Shown here piece after piece: positions 55,291 to 63,543 of a stretch of DNA of 64,000 nucleotides (the stretch's first letter is position 1; each line of letters starts with the position of its first letter). This stretch comes from JBFWIW01 sp050253535 (lineage in GTDB: Bacteria > Bacillota > Clostridia > Oscillospirales > Oscillospiraceae). Both the position numbers and the translations under genes were made by a program. Under the pieces are notes generated by a model. The model made no database searches. It worked only from the letters and a program-made list of their open reading frames with translations, and was not told the origin of the DNA. The stretch covers positions 6,647 through 70,646 of the forward strand of contig JBFWIW010000003.1 in the NCBI GenBank assembly GCA_050253535.1, in the 5' to 3' direction.

Positions 55291-56379
55291 ATGAAAAAAG
55301 CACTGGTACTTATCCTTACACTGGTTCTCTGCCTTGGACTTATGGCGGGCTGCGGCGGCACCACAACAACAACCAGCACGACTGCCACAGATACCAGCAC
55401 CTCCACCGGTACGGCAACCACCAGCACTTCTTCCGGTGATGTCTACAACCTCGTCTATGCTCACACAAACAGTGAAGAATCATCCGGTCATGAGGTCGGA
55501 CTTCTCATTCAGCAGAGACTCGAAGAGCTCACCCCGGGCCGTTTCACAACGACCATCTATCCGAACGGCCAGCTCGGCGCAGACCGTGAGAATATCGAGG
55601 GCGTTCAGAATGGCGATATCACCATGACAAACTCCTCCACCGCCCCTCAGGCAAACTTCGTCACCGCTGTCGAAGTCCTCGACCTTCCCTTCATCTTTAC
55701 CGATGTTGAAATGGCGCGTGAGATCTGCAGAAACGAAGATTTTCTCAGCGTTATGAGAGACGCTTATGCCGAAAAGGGCATTTACCTCATGGCTTTCATG
55801 GATCAGGGCTTCCGTACCACCACTACCGACACCCTTGAAGCTCATACTCCGGACGATTTCAAGGGCTTTAACATCAGAACCATGGAGAATGCAAACCACA
55901 TGGCTATCTGGAAGGCCCTCGGCGCCAACCCCACTCCCATTGCATACACCGAGCTCTACACCGCTCTTCAGCAGGGCACCGTCCGCGGCCAGGAGAACCC
56001 CTATGAGAACATCTCCGTCAAGAAGTTCTACGAGCAGCAGGACTACATCATCGGCACCAACCACGTTCTCCAGGTTATCGCTTGGATTGCAAATCTTGAT
56101 TGGTACAACGCCCTCGATGCCGACTGCAAGGCAGCTTTTGATCAGGTCGTCGGTGAGGCTCATGACTTCTCCGATAATTACATGAACGAGCATCAGGCCG
56201 CTTATGTCAAGGAATTCGAAGACTACGGCTGCACCGTCTATGACCTCACTCCCGACGAACTCGCTCAGTTCCAGGAGAAGACTCAGTCCGTTTATGCTAC
56301 CATTGAGCAGCACATGAAGGACATCGATTCCCCCGCTTACGATACTCTTATGCAGGTTGTTGCCGATTACGCGGGATAA
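55291..56379 (+). CDS. dctP: TRAP transporter solute receptor, lipoprotein (paralog 1)
   Basis: A 362-residue extracytoplasmic receptor for the TRAP system. Lipoprotein signal MKKALVLILTLVLCLGLMAGC with the modified Cys, then a Thr/Ser-rich tether of about 30 residues. The DctP domain follows with YPNGQLGADRENIEGVQNG, FNIRTMENANHMAIWKALG and TPIAYTELYTALQQGTVRGQENP; the Arg in this region usually clamps the carboxylate. It is transcribed alone with its own promoter and terminator. Confidence 0.95.
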   Translation: MKKALVLILTLVLCLGLMAGCGGTTTTTSTTATDTSTSTGTATTSTSSGDVYNLVYAHTNSEESSGHEVGLLIQQRLEELTPGRFTTTIYPNGQLGADRENIEGVQNGDITMTNSSTAPQANFVTAVEVLDLPFIFTDVEMAREICRNEDFLSVMRDAYAEKGIYLMAFMDQGFRTTTTDTLEAHTPDDFKGFNIRTMENANHMAIWKALGANPTPIAYTELYTALQQGTVRGQENPYENISVKKFYEQQDYIIGTNHVLQVIAWIANLDWYNALDADCKAAFDQVVGEAHDFSDNYMNEHQAAYVKEFEDYGCTVYDLTPDELAQFQEKTQSVYATIEQHMKDIDSPAYDTLMQVVADYAG

Positions 56380-56402
56380 TAGCTTAGTATTTCCGTTATA
56401 AT

Positions 56403-56439
56403 AAAAAGAACAGGGCGCAAAACGCGTCCTGTTCTTTTT
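56403..56439 (+). terminator. Terminator of dctP paralog 1
   Basis: AAAAAGAACAGG and CCTGTTCTTTTT close an imperfect GC-rich inner stem, followed by a T-run. Confidence 0.85.
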
Positions 56440-56464
56440 GTCTGAATATGCTCCATAAACGCGC

Positions 56465-56595
56465 ATACTGAAGAGACTCGAAGAGTTCGCTCCGGTGCAC
56501 TTTTAAATGATCATCTATCCCGACGGCCAGCTCGGCGTGAACCTCGAAGATAACGAAGGCGTTCCGGATGCCGACGTCACAATTGCTACCCCTTG
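56465..56595 (+). pseudogene. Scrap of a dctP gene
   Basis: About 130 bases align with codons of dctP paralog 1 that cover QQRLEELTPGRF and YPNGQLGADRENIEGVQNGD. Here they read KRLEEF, then a TAA stop, then IIYPDGQLGVNLEDNEGVPDADVTIAT. Sequence on both sides is unrelated to dctP. It is the remains of another receptor copy. Confidence 0.75.
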
Positions 56596-56660
56596 TTTGT
56601 TGAGTCATAGAAAAGAGCGGCCAAAAAAAGTGCCTTTTCAGGATCGGTTGACCAATCAGA

Positions 56661-57920
56661 TTAAACTGCCCGATTACTACTTGATTCATTCAAAGGGAAG
56701 TAGACAAGGAGTGTAAACTGTCTCTCATCTTCTGTTATATCCACAGACCCGCCGTACCTCGCAGCAATCTCCCTGATACCCGCAAGGCCAAAACCATGAA
56801 CTCTTATATCCTGTTTTGTTGTGACGGGTATACCTTTTTCCAAAGCTGTTTTCCCACTATAAGGATTTTGTACCTTCATTACAAACAAACCTTTGTCCGT
56901 TCTTGCTTTTACTATAACTTTTCTTTGATCATCCGGCAGTTTTTCGCACGCTTCAATTGCATTATCAAGGCTGTTCGCAAAGACCGCGCATAGATCGACA
57001 TTCTGAACCGGAATTTCTGATGGCACTGATATTTCAATATCCAAGTCGATTTTGCTCTGTTCCATGATTAACGCTTTTGAAGCCAAAACAATATTGACGA
57101 TATTGTTTTCGCAAAACCTCCGGGCGTGCTCCAGCGCCGGAGAGCTTACGAGACTGTCCAGGTATTCGCGCATTTCAGGCCCGGATAGCCCTGACATTGT
57201 CTGTAAATGGTTTGCCATATCGTGCCGCAGCCGCCGTACCTGAAACTGCTCCTGTTCCAAATTTCTATAATACAACCGGTTCATTTCATAAAAGCTTTTT
57301 TCCTGCTCAAGCTTCTGCTGTCGCGCAAGTACCACCACCGCCCATAGAAGCCCGCAGGAAGAAAGCGTGACCACCATGAGTAAAAGGAAGCCCTGAATAT
57401 TATCGGATAACCTGTCAATATCAGAGCTCAGCAAGACGGTAATCAGCGTTGCCGAAAACGGCGTCAGCGTCAGGACATCGATAAGCACCCATAATATCGG
57501 TGAAAGGCTATATTCTTGTTTCGGCGCAAACCGCCTGAGCGAGAAGTAAATCCCAAGCCACAGGATAAGGCGAAGATAGTAGGACATATGCCACAGCGTG
57601 GCGGAGCTGTCCACAAAAGCATTAAAGGAAAGCCCCAAGCTTGAAAAAATCAGCGTAATTGACAAGCATTGAAGCCAATTACCCTCGCAGCACAGAAAAA
57701 CGGCCAGACCAAACGGGATGAGAGCGCCCGGAAGGTTCGCGCGGTCGCCAATATAGATCACCATTCCGACAAACAGCCAGCAGCCAACATACAGCACCGG
57801 CCTTGCCCAGCGCCTGCAGCGGACCGGAAGGAATCGCTCCAAACACATGAGCATGACATACGGCGCAACAAAGCCGCAGGCATAACCGAATATTCTGTAA
57901 ATTATTTGTGCGGTATTCAT
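56661..57920 (-). CDS. GHKL-family sensor histidine kinase (AgrC/NatK-like)
   Basis: A 419-residue membrane kinase. The first 200 residues hold about six membrane helices. The phospho-His box is RLRHDMANHLQTM. The ATP site has the N box FANSLDNAIEACEKL and G box GFGLAGIREIAARYGGSV. There are no extracellular sensing domains, so it senses within the membrane, like AgrC or bacteriocin-type kinases. It starts 2 bases after the regulator stop, so the pair is co-translated. Confidence 0.9.
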   Translation of the reverse strand: MNTAQIIYRIFGYACGFVAPYVMLMCLERFLPVRCRRWARPVLYVGCWLFVGMVIYIGDRANLPGALIPFGLAVFLCCEGNWLQCLSITLIFSSLGLSFNAFVDSSATLWHMSYYLRLILWLGIYFSLRRFAPKQEYSLSPILWVLIDVLTLTPFSATLITVLLSSDIDRLSDNIQGFLLLMVVTLSSCGLLWAVVVLARQQKLEQEKSFYEMNRLYYRNLEQEQFQVRRLRHDMANHLQTMSGLSGPEMREYLDSLVSSPALEHARRFCENNIVNIVLASKALIMEQSKIDLDIEISVPSEIPVQNVDLCAVFANSLDNAIEACEKLPDDQRKVIVKARTDKGLFVMKVQNPYSGKTALEKGIPVTTKQDIRVHGFGLAGIREIAARYGGSVDITEDERQFTLLVYFPLNESSSNRAV

Positions 57921-57922
57921 CG

Positions 57923-58549
57923 TCAGGCTTCGCCTCCGATCATGTTCCGGGCCAGCGCCGTCATAGCAGGTTTTTGCATAGCCCGACTAATGGGTAAGCG
58001 AGTATCACCTACAGTCACGTTGCTTTTTTCAATTTTTGAAACAGCTCCCGCTCGAACAAGGTAACGTTGATGAATGCGGACAAAGCCGGGGCCAAGTGAT
58101 GCTTCTGCTTCATCCAGTTTGCCATAAAAAGAATATTCCCTGGCCTCTGTAAATACCTTGACCAGACGCTTATCGCTATATAAATAAAGGATTTTCTTCT
58201 TGGCAATACGGTACAGACCTTCGGAATTCTGTACGATAAAAGTCTGAGGTTGCCGACATTCCAGAAGCTTTTGGGCGCGGGCAAGCACCTGCGAAAGTTT
58301 GTCTTCTTTGATCGGTTTTACGAGATAATCCATCGCGCCCACAGCATAGCCGTCGAAAACAAAGTCGGCATATCCGGTGACAAATACAAGCATCAAATTT
58401 GTGTCCTGCTGCCGAATTTGTTTTGCAGCTTCCATTCCGGAAATTCCGCCGAGTTCAACATCCAAAAAGAGCAGGTCTAGTTCTCCGGAGTGTTTTGCCA
58501 GCCACTTGACGATACCCTCTCCAGAGGAAAAATCGTATATTACTTTTCC
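57923..58549 (-). CDS. LytTR-family response regulator, N terminus lost in the assembly gap
   Basis: The visible 209 residues start inside the receiver domain: LLFLDVELGG with the phospho-Asp, then FVTGYADFVFDGYAVGAMDYLVKP. A LytTR DNA-binding domain follows (IVQNSEGLYRIAKKKILYLYSD to FVRIHQRYLVRAGAVSKIEKS). About 30-40 N-terminal residues fall in the N run. Any frame that continues through the Ns to 58855 is an artefact, because that part is antisense to the ABC gene. Partner of the GHKL kinase. Confidence 0.9.
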   Translation of the reverse strand, partial: GKVIYDFSSGEGIVKWLAKHSGELDLLFLDVELGGISGMEAAKQIRQQDTNLMLVFVTGYADFVFDGYAVGAMDYLVKPIKEDKLSQVLARAQKLLECRQPQTFIVQNSEGLYRIAKKKILYLYSDKRLVKVFTEAREYSFYGKLDEAEASLGPGFVRIHQRYLVRAGAVSKIEKSNVTVGDTRLPISRAMQKPAMTALARNMIGGEA

Positions 58550-58649
58550 NNNNNNNNNNNNNNNNNNNNNNNNNNNNNNNNNNNNNNNNNNNNNNNNNNN
58601 NNNNNNNNNNNNNNNNNNNNNNNNNNNNNNNNNNNNNNNNNNNNNNNNN
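58550..58649. other. Assembly gap of 100 N
   Basis: Exactly 100 Ns, the usual placeholder for a gap of unknown length. It removes the start of the response regulator, the start of the ABC ATPase, and the divergent promoter region between them. The true distance, and even the adjacency, is not certain. Confidence 0.98.
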
Positions 58650-58952
58650 ACTGCGGTCGCCCGCGCCCTTATTAATGAGCCTTTGATGATCCTTGCGGAT
58701 GAACCGACCGGAAATCTGGACTCGAAGTCAAGCCGCGCGGTAATATCCTCCTTTGAGGATGCCCGGAATAAGCTCTCCGCAACGATCTTTATGGTAACGC
58801 ACGATAGCTTTGCCGCGTCCTTCTGCGACAGGGTCGTTATGCTGAGGGACGGCACCGTTTACAGAAGCCTGGAAAAGAAGAAGAAAGCGCGCGGAGCGTT
58901 TCAGGATGAGCTGCTCCAAGCGATCAAGGAAATGAACGGTGACGTAGCATGA
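58650..58952 (+). CDS. ABC transporter ATPase, C-terminal part (BceA-like)
   Basis: The last 100 residues of a MacB/BceA-type ATPase: AVARALINEPLMILADEPTGNLDSKSS contains the end of the signature region, Walker B and the D-loop, and MVTHDSFAASFCDRVVMLRDG contains the H-loop. The N-terminal Walker A half is in the gap. It overlaps the permease gene by 4 bases (ATGA), the usual BceA-BceB coupling. Confidence 0.9.
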   Translation, partial: TAVARALINEPLMILADEPTGNLDSKSSRAVISSFEDARNKLSATIFMVTHDSFAASFCDRVVMLRDGTVYRSLEKKKKARGAFQDELLQAIKEMNGDVA

Positions 58953-61069
58953 AAAGCTTTGGAGAAATCAACGCCGCGCTTCGCCGCCAGAACAGGAAAA
59001 ACTATCTACTGCTTGTTTTGTGTATCTTTTTTTCCGTTTTGCTGATTACCGCTTATGTCTCTATGATGCGCTCGCCTACAGTCCTCACGATTCTGCCCGA
59101 GGGGGGCGATTCCCGCAAGCAGATGATGATGATCTTTGCGCTCGCCGCCCTTGGCTGCGGCGTTTTTACAATCTACGCCGCGTCCCTCTTTTTTCGCTAT
59201 AAATCGCGCGAAGCCGGTATTTTTATGGCGCTCGGCGCTTCACGCGATCAGATACGCGGACAGCTTTTTAAAGAGCTGGCGCTCATCGCAATAGGCGCCT
59301 GCCTGATCGGCGCATTGCTTGGCACGCCGCTGGCATGGTGCATCTGGCAGCTTTTCCGGCTTCTCCTTGTCGATACGCAGGAGATGCTCCTGTTCTTTGA
59401 CCCACAGGCTTATCTGATCGCTGCTGCGTTTGCTGTTTTTATATTTGCGTCATTATTCATTATGGCCAGGCGGTTTATCGGGCGAACCAACATTATCGAC
59501 GTTATAAACCAGCAGCGCAAAAGCGAGCCGATTCGAGAGGTGAAGCCATGGTGCGGTCCCGTGGGAATCCTGCTTATGATTGTCGGCGGGCTTGGGGGGT
59601 ATCTTCTGCCGAGCTTCTTTATAAGGGTATATAACTGGTATCCACCCGCCTGGACCAACATTGCCTATCTGCCGCTTTTTATCGGCCTTTATATGGTGCT
59701 GATCCACACGGTTGTGCAGGGATGGCGGCAGGAAAAAAACAGATATAAAAACATCATTACGCATAGCATGATGAAATTCCAGGGCAGGCAGACGGTTAAC
59801 AACATGCTGGTCATCACGGTTTTGATCGCCGGGGCCTATTTTGCGGCCTTTTATCTGCCGATGCTGGGAACGGGTGCAATGCAGGAGACGGACAGCCGCC
59901 CGGTGGACTATGCCTTCCATTACCGTGTCGATCAAAATATGCCTGCACAAGCGGATATTGAGAAAATGGCAAAGGAAAGCGGTACCGCCGTCACGAGCTG
60001 GAAAGATACGGAATTTGCAATTCTCGGTCAGGACGGACAGAAGCAGATTGACGACGAGGGGGGGAAATTCCATTATGAATACCGCGAGCTCAACAGCGAG
60101 GGTAATTTCATATCCGAAAGCGGCTTCAACTTCATGACCGGACAGGAGATCGACATCATACCGGGCAAATTTTCCGCCGTCATCGCGGCGGACGGGAGCG
60201 GAGATGGAAGGATATCGACCAACGCCACTCTGCTGACCAATATAACGACGCGTAAAACACTGAACGTTTCATTTCAGGAGTATCTGCATTATGACATGAT
60301 GGCGACTTCTTACTATGTACTGGACGACGCAGACTACGAGAGAATCACAGCTAGACTTGCGGACGAATGGTTTGAAAGGCTTGTCTACTTTAATGTCAAA
60401 AACGACCTGCAAACCTATGATTTCGCAAAAAAGCTTTATAACACCATCGTTGACCGCTCGGGTCCCGAATGCGAGCTTCCGGAGTATTATGACCGTGTAC
60501 AGAAGATCGCAGCCGACGAGGCCGGAGAAACTTATTGGGGCGATACAAGCAGCATGACAAAAATAAGCTACGCCCAGCGGAATTCCTCGGAGTTCAAGCA
60601 GTTCTGGAAGTATGTGCCCCAGTTCCGCGTCCTTGACAGAAACGATTTTCTGGCGACCTATGCCGTATACCTTATGCTGTTCGCGTTTATTGCAATCGTA
60701 TGCTTTGCCGCCGTACTTGTTATCGGTTATACGAGATGCCTGACCATTGCCATAAACAACCGTCAGGTCTATGAAGATTTAAGGCATCTTGGGGCGACAC
60801 CACAATATCTTTACCGCTCGGTAAGAGGGCAGATTTCTAAAGTTTTCGGTGTGCCGGGTTTCGTTGGCACCTTGCTGATTTACATTTTCTATAGCATGAT
60901 CATGTTCTTTAATGATAGCAGGATGACCCCAAGCGAGATTTCCGGGATGATAAACTGTCTGTGTGTTGTGCTTGGTATGAGCGCCGTAATCTGGGCATTC
61001 TACCGGTTTACTCTGAATAAGGTATGCGGGATGCTTAATGTGAAAGCGTCTATAAAGCGGGAAGCATAA
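58949..61069 (+). CDS. FtsX-like ABC permease (BceB-type)
   Basis: A 706-residue permease with one helix near residues 18-38, then three helices and an FtsX core (AALGCGVFTIYAASLFFRYKS). A large outside domain covers about residues 310-560, and the final helices include YAVYLMLFAFIAIVCFAAVLV. This is the layout of bacitracin/lantibiotic-type resistance exporters. With the GHKL/LytTR pair instead of the usual BceRS, it may handle an antimicrobial peptide or a self-made peptide (inference). Confidence 0.88.
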   Translation: MKSFGEINAALRRQNRKNYLLLVLCIFFSVLLITAYVSMMRSPTVLTILPEGGDSRKQMMMIFALAALGCGVFTIYAASLFFRYKSREAGIFMALGASRDQIRGQLFKELALIAIGACLIGALLGTPLAWCIWQLFRLLLVDTQEMLLFFDPQAYLIAAAFAVFIFASLFIMARRFIGRTNIIDVINQQRKSEPIREVKPWCGPVGILLMIVGGLGGYLLPSFFIRVYNWYPPAWTNIAYLPLFIGLYMVLIHTVVQGWRQEKNRYKNIITHSMMKFQGRQTVNNMLVITVLIAGAYFAAFYLPMLGTGAMQETDSRPVDYAFHYRVDQNMPAQADIEKMAKESGTAVTSWKDTEFAILGQDGQKQIDDEGGKFHYEYRELNSEGNFISESGFNFMTGQEIDIIPGKFSAVIAADGSGDGRISTNATLLTNITTRKTLNVSFQEYLHYDMMATSYYVLDDADYERITARLADEWFERLVYFNVKNDLQTYDFAKKLYNTIVDRSGPECELPEYYDRVQKIAADEAGETYWGDTSSMTKISYAQRNSSEFKQFWKYVPQFRVLDRNDFLATYAVYLMLFAFIAIVCFAAVLVIGYTRCLTIAINNRQVYEDLRHLGATPQYLYRSVRGQISKVFGVPGFVGTLLIYIFYSMIMFFNDSRMTPSEISGMINCLCVVLGMSAVIWAFYRFTLNKVCGMLNVKASIKREA

Positions 61070-61214
61070 TGACATTTTTTGAATACATTAGAAATCCAAT
61101 TTGAATGCTATAACGGCATAAAGTTGAGCAAAGGTCCCTGAAGTTGCTTTTGGCAATATGTATAAACATAAACGCCAGACAATTAGAGACCTTTTGCTTA
61201 TGCTCATAGATCAG

Positions 61215-61553
61215 TTACGATAAAATGATTTCTTCGGCCTGCGTTTTCAGCGTATTCATCAGGCCAACCCATTTCATGGGATCGCTGGCTTTTAGCTGTT
61301 CCGTTACGCCCATTGACTTCATCAGCTCTGGCATTATCATTTCAAGCCTGCGCTTTGTAGCCTCGTTGATTTCCAATAAATGCGGGTACAGCTTTTCGCT
61401 CAGAATCAGGGTGCTATACAGGATGGGGCGGTGTTCTTTCAAATACCGTTTTCTCATGTGCCCATACTTTCCGATAGGCTTGTCCGGCTGCTCGGAAATG
61501 GTAATGTCGGGGATGTAGTAGTCACCGTAGGGGGAATAGGTCAATTCTACCAT
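61215..61553 (-). CDS. tnpV: TnpV-family transposon protein, orphan
   Basis: About 113 residues matching TnpV of Tn4451-type and related mobilisable elements: LTYSPYGDYYIPDITIS, then GKYGHMRKRYLKEHRP, LYSTLILSEKLYPHL and DPMKWVGLMNTLKTQAEEIIL. The role of TnpV is unknown. ATG 61553 is preferred over a longer frame to 61622, because family members start with the ELTY-type segment. No recombinase or other element genes are near, so it looks like a leftover. Confidence 0.8.
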   Translation of the reverse strand: MVELTYSPYGDYYIPDITISEQPDKPIGKYGHMRKRYLKEHRPILYSTLILSEKLYPHLLEINEATKRRLEMIMPELMKSMGVTEQLKASDPMKWVGLMNTLKTQAEEIILS

Positions 61554-62030
61554 TGTGTTCACTTCTTTTCTTGTTGGATCGATTTTTGCAGCATTCCAGA
61601 GATAAGTAGCGCATATCACCATCCATCGTCAGTCAATACCATTAACTATAAATAAGTCGACTGTCATGTTGTATTTGGTGTACTTAAAATACATCTCTTA
61701 AAACATACAACTTCAATCAGATTATTGCTGCACTTGAATCTCTCATAGCTGATATCTTTTTTCCTGCATGTTTGTTAATTCATCTAACTAATTTGAATTT
61801 TCTCAATTTTTAATCGGAAATTTCTTTAATTATTTGTACAATATATAAAATTTCTTAATATATTCTATATATTTTTATTGATTTTGCCAAACATTTACTG
61901 TAAAATACTTATAATACAACTTATAGATGCAGAAAAGTCTGAGCATTATTTGGTTACATATTATCTCCCTCTCCGATTTATCCCGTACTTTAGAAGTACG
62001 TAAAATATTATCTGGAAAGGAAGTAAAAAA
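61554..62030. other. AT-rich leader region of the second dctP
   Basis: No supportable gene. Promoter TTGATT (61878-61883) and TAAAAT (61901-61906), 17-base spacing. A leader hairpin CGTACTT-TAG-AAGTACG at 61984-62000 is followed by TAAAATATTA and GGAAAGGAAG before the start. Both elements recur before the third dctP. Confidence 0.55.
61878..61906 (+). promoter_or_regulatory. Promoter of dctP paralog 2
   Basis: TTGATT and TAAAAT with 17-base spacing. The sequence TTATTGATTTTGC and TGTAAAATA is nearly the same as at the third receptor gene. Confidence 0.6.
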
Positions 62031-63131
62031 ATGAAAAAAGCTCTGGTACTCATCCTTGCCCTGGCCCTCTGTCTAGGCCTCATGGCAGGCTGCGGCGGCA
62101 CCACTTCCGCCTCTACCACAGCCACGGCCACTTCAACCGCCACCTCAACCGCTACCTCAACCGCCACGGCCACCTCAACCGGCGAAGTTTACGATCTCAT
62201 CTATGCGCATACCAACAACGAAACCTCATCAACCCATCTTGGCGGTCAAGTTATAAAGGATAAGCTTGACGAGCTCGTTCCCGGCCGCTTCAACTACACT
62301 GTTTATCCGAACGGCCAGCTCGGCGCCGACCGCGAGGACATCGAAGGCGTTCAGAACGGCGACGTCACCATGACCTGTTCTTCCACCGCTCCTCAGGCGA
62401 ACTTCGTTACCGCTGTCGAAGTCCTCGACCTCCCCTTCATATTCAGAGACATGGATATGGCGCGTGAAGTCTGCAAAAGCGACGAATTCCTCGGCACTAT
62501 GAGAGAAGCATACGCCGAAAAAGGTTTTTACCTAATGGATCTTCTGAACCAGGGCTTCCGCAACACCACCACCGACACCCTCGAAGCTCATGTTCCGGAC
62601 GATTTCAAGGGCTTTAACATCAGAACCATGGAGAATGCAAACCATATGGCCATTTGGAAGGCCCTCGGCGCCAACCCCACTCCTATAGCTTATACCGAGC
62701 TCTACACCGCTCTCCAGCAGGGTACTGTCCGCGGTCAGGAAAACCCCTTAGAGAACATCTCCATCAAAAAGTTCTATGAGCAGCAGGATTACATAATCGG
62801 CACGAACCACGTCCTTCAGGTTATCGCTTGGATCGCGAACCTTGATTGGTACAACGCCCTTGATGCTGATTGTCAGGAAGCTTTCAACACAGCTATTCTT
62901 GTAAACCGTGAGTTTACCGATAAATTCATTGATGAGCATATGGCCACCTACGTCAAGGAATTTGAAGACTACGGCTGCACTGTCTATGACCTCACTCCTG
63001 ATGAGCTCGCACTATTCCAGGCCAAAACTGATTCCGTCTACGCTACCATTGAGCAGCATATGAAGGACATCAATTCCCCCGCTTATGACACCCTTATCAG
63101 TGTATCTGAAGACTATATTGCATCTCATTAG
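62031..63131 (+). CDS. dctP: TRAP transporter solute receptor, lipoprotein (paralog 2)
   Basis: A 366-residue paralog of the first dctP with the same lipoprotein signal (LGLMAGC). The tether is an almost pure Thr/Ser/Ala repeat (TSTATSTATS) coded by repeated ACCTCAACCGCC-type units. The receptor core is nearly identical to paralog 1 from FKGFNIRTMENANHMAIW to NLDWYNALDADC, but flanking parts differ (NYTVYPNGQ, IFRDMDMAREVCK). Ligand range may differ, while docking to the same DctQM is likely kept. Own promoter and terminator. Confidence 0.95.
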   Translation: MKKALVLILALALCLGLMAGCGGTTSASTTATATSTATSTATSTATATSTGEVYDLIYAHTNNETSSTHLGGQVIKDKLDELVPGRFNYTVYPNGQLGADREDIEGVQNGDVTMTCSSTAPQANFVTAVEVLDLPFIFRDMDMAREVCKSDEFLGTMREAYAEKGFYLMDLLNQGFRNTTTDTLEAHVPDDFKGFNIRTMENANHMAIWKALGANPTPIAYTELYTALQQGTVRGQENPLENISIKKFYEQQDYIIGTNHVLQVIAWIANLDWYNALDADCQEAFNTAILVNREFTDKFIDEHMATYVKEFEDYGCTVYDLTPDELALFQAKTDSVYATIEQHMKDINSPAYDTLISVSEDYIASH

Positions 63132-63161
63132 ATAATAGAACCACCGGCAGCAGTAAATAAC

Positions 63162-63200
63162 AATAAAGAGCAGGGCATATTACGTGCCCTGCTCTTTATT
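63162..63200 (+). terminator. Terminator of dctP paralog 2
   Basis: AATAAAGAGCAGGGCA and TGCCCTGCTCTTTATT form a perfect 16-bp stem with a 7-base loop. Confidence 0.85.
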
Positions 63201-63543
63201 TAAAAAGGCCCTGCAGACCGGACTTTACCATATTCGGTCTGTATTATATTATATAATACGGATATTGGTTATATCTATTTGCGTCATTTTGACCGATTAC
63301 GCTCTATTAATACTTGCTATTTTAGCGTTTTATTTGTTCATTTTATACAAAACGGATAAATTATTAAATTTTTATTAAATTTATTATTGATTTTGCTACG
63401 ATAATATTGTAAAATAATTTTAGTTAGCCGAAGTTTTTTTGTAAAGCTCTACATATTTTTTGTAGCCACCTTTATCTTCGGCTTTTAATTGTTATATCGT
63501 ACTGCAAAAGTACGCAAAATATTAACTTGAAAGGAAACAAATC
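63201..63543. other. AT-rich leader region of the third dctP
   Basis: No supportable gene. Promoter TTGATT (63387-63392) with TAAAAT (63410-63415), 17-base spacing. AGCCGAAG (63426-63433) pairs with CTTCGGCT (63476-63483), followed by TTTAATT, which would form a terminator-like hairpin in the leader. A hairpin CGTACT-GCAAA-AGTACG lies at 63498-63514 before the ribosome site. Confidence 0.55.
63387..63415 (+). promoter_or_regulatory. Promoter of dctP paralog 3
   Basis: TTGATT and TAAAAT with 17 bases between. Same sequence pattern as the promoter of paralog 2. Confidence 0.6.

Noticed and set aside
57923..58855. A 310-codon frame running through the N block
   Set aside because: It joins the real LytTR regulator with antisense of the ABC ATPase gene through Ns that read as X. 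Only the part up to 58549 is real.
58377..58952. A 191-codon forward frame through the N block
   Set aside because: The left part is antisense of the response regulator. Only the part from 58650 is the ABC ATPase.
62100..62190. Possible CRISPR or repeat array
   Set aside because: The repeats are in-frame codons of the receptor tether with no spacers.
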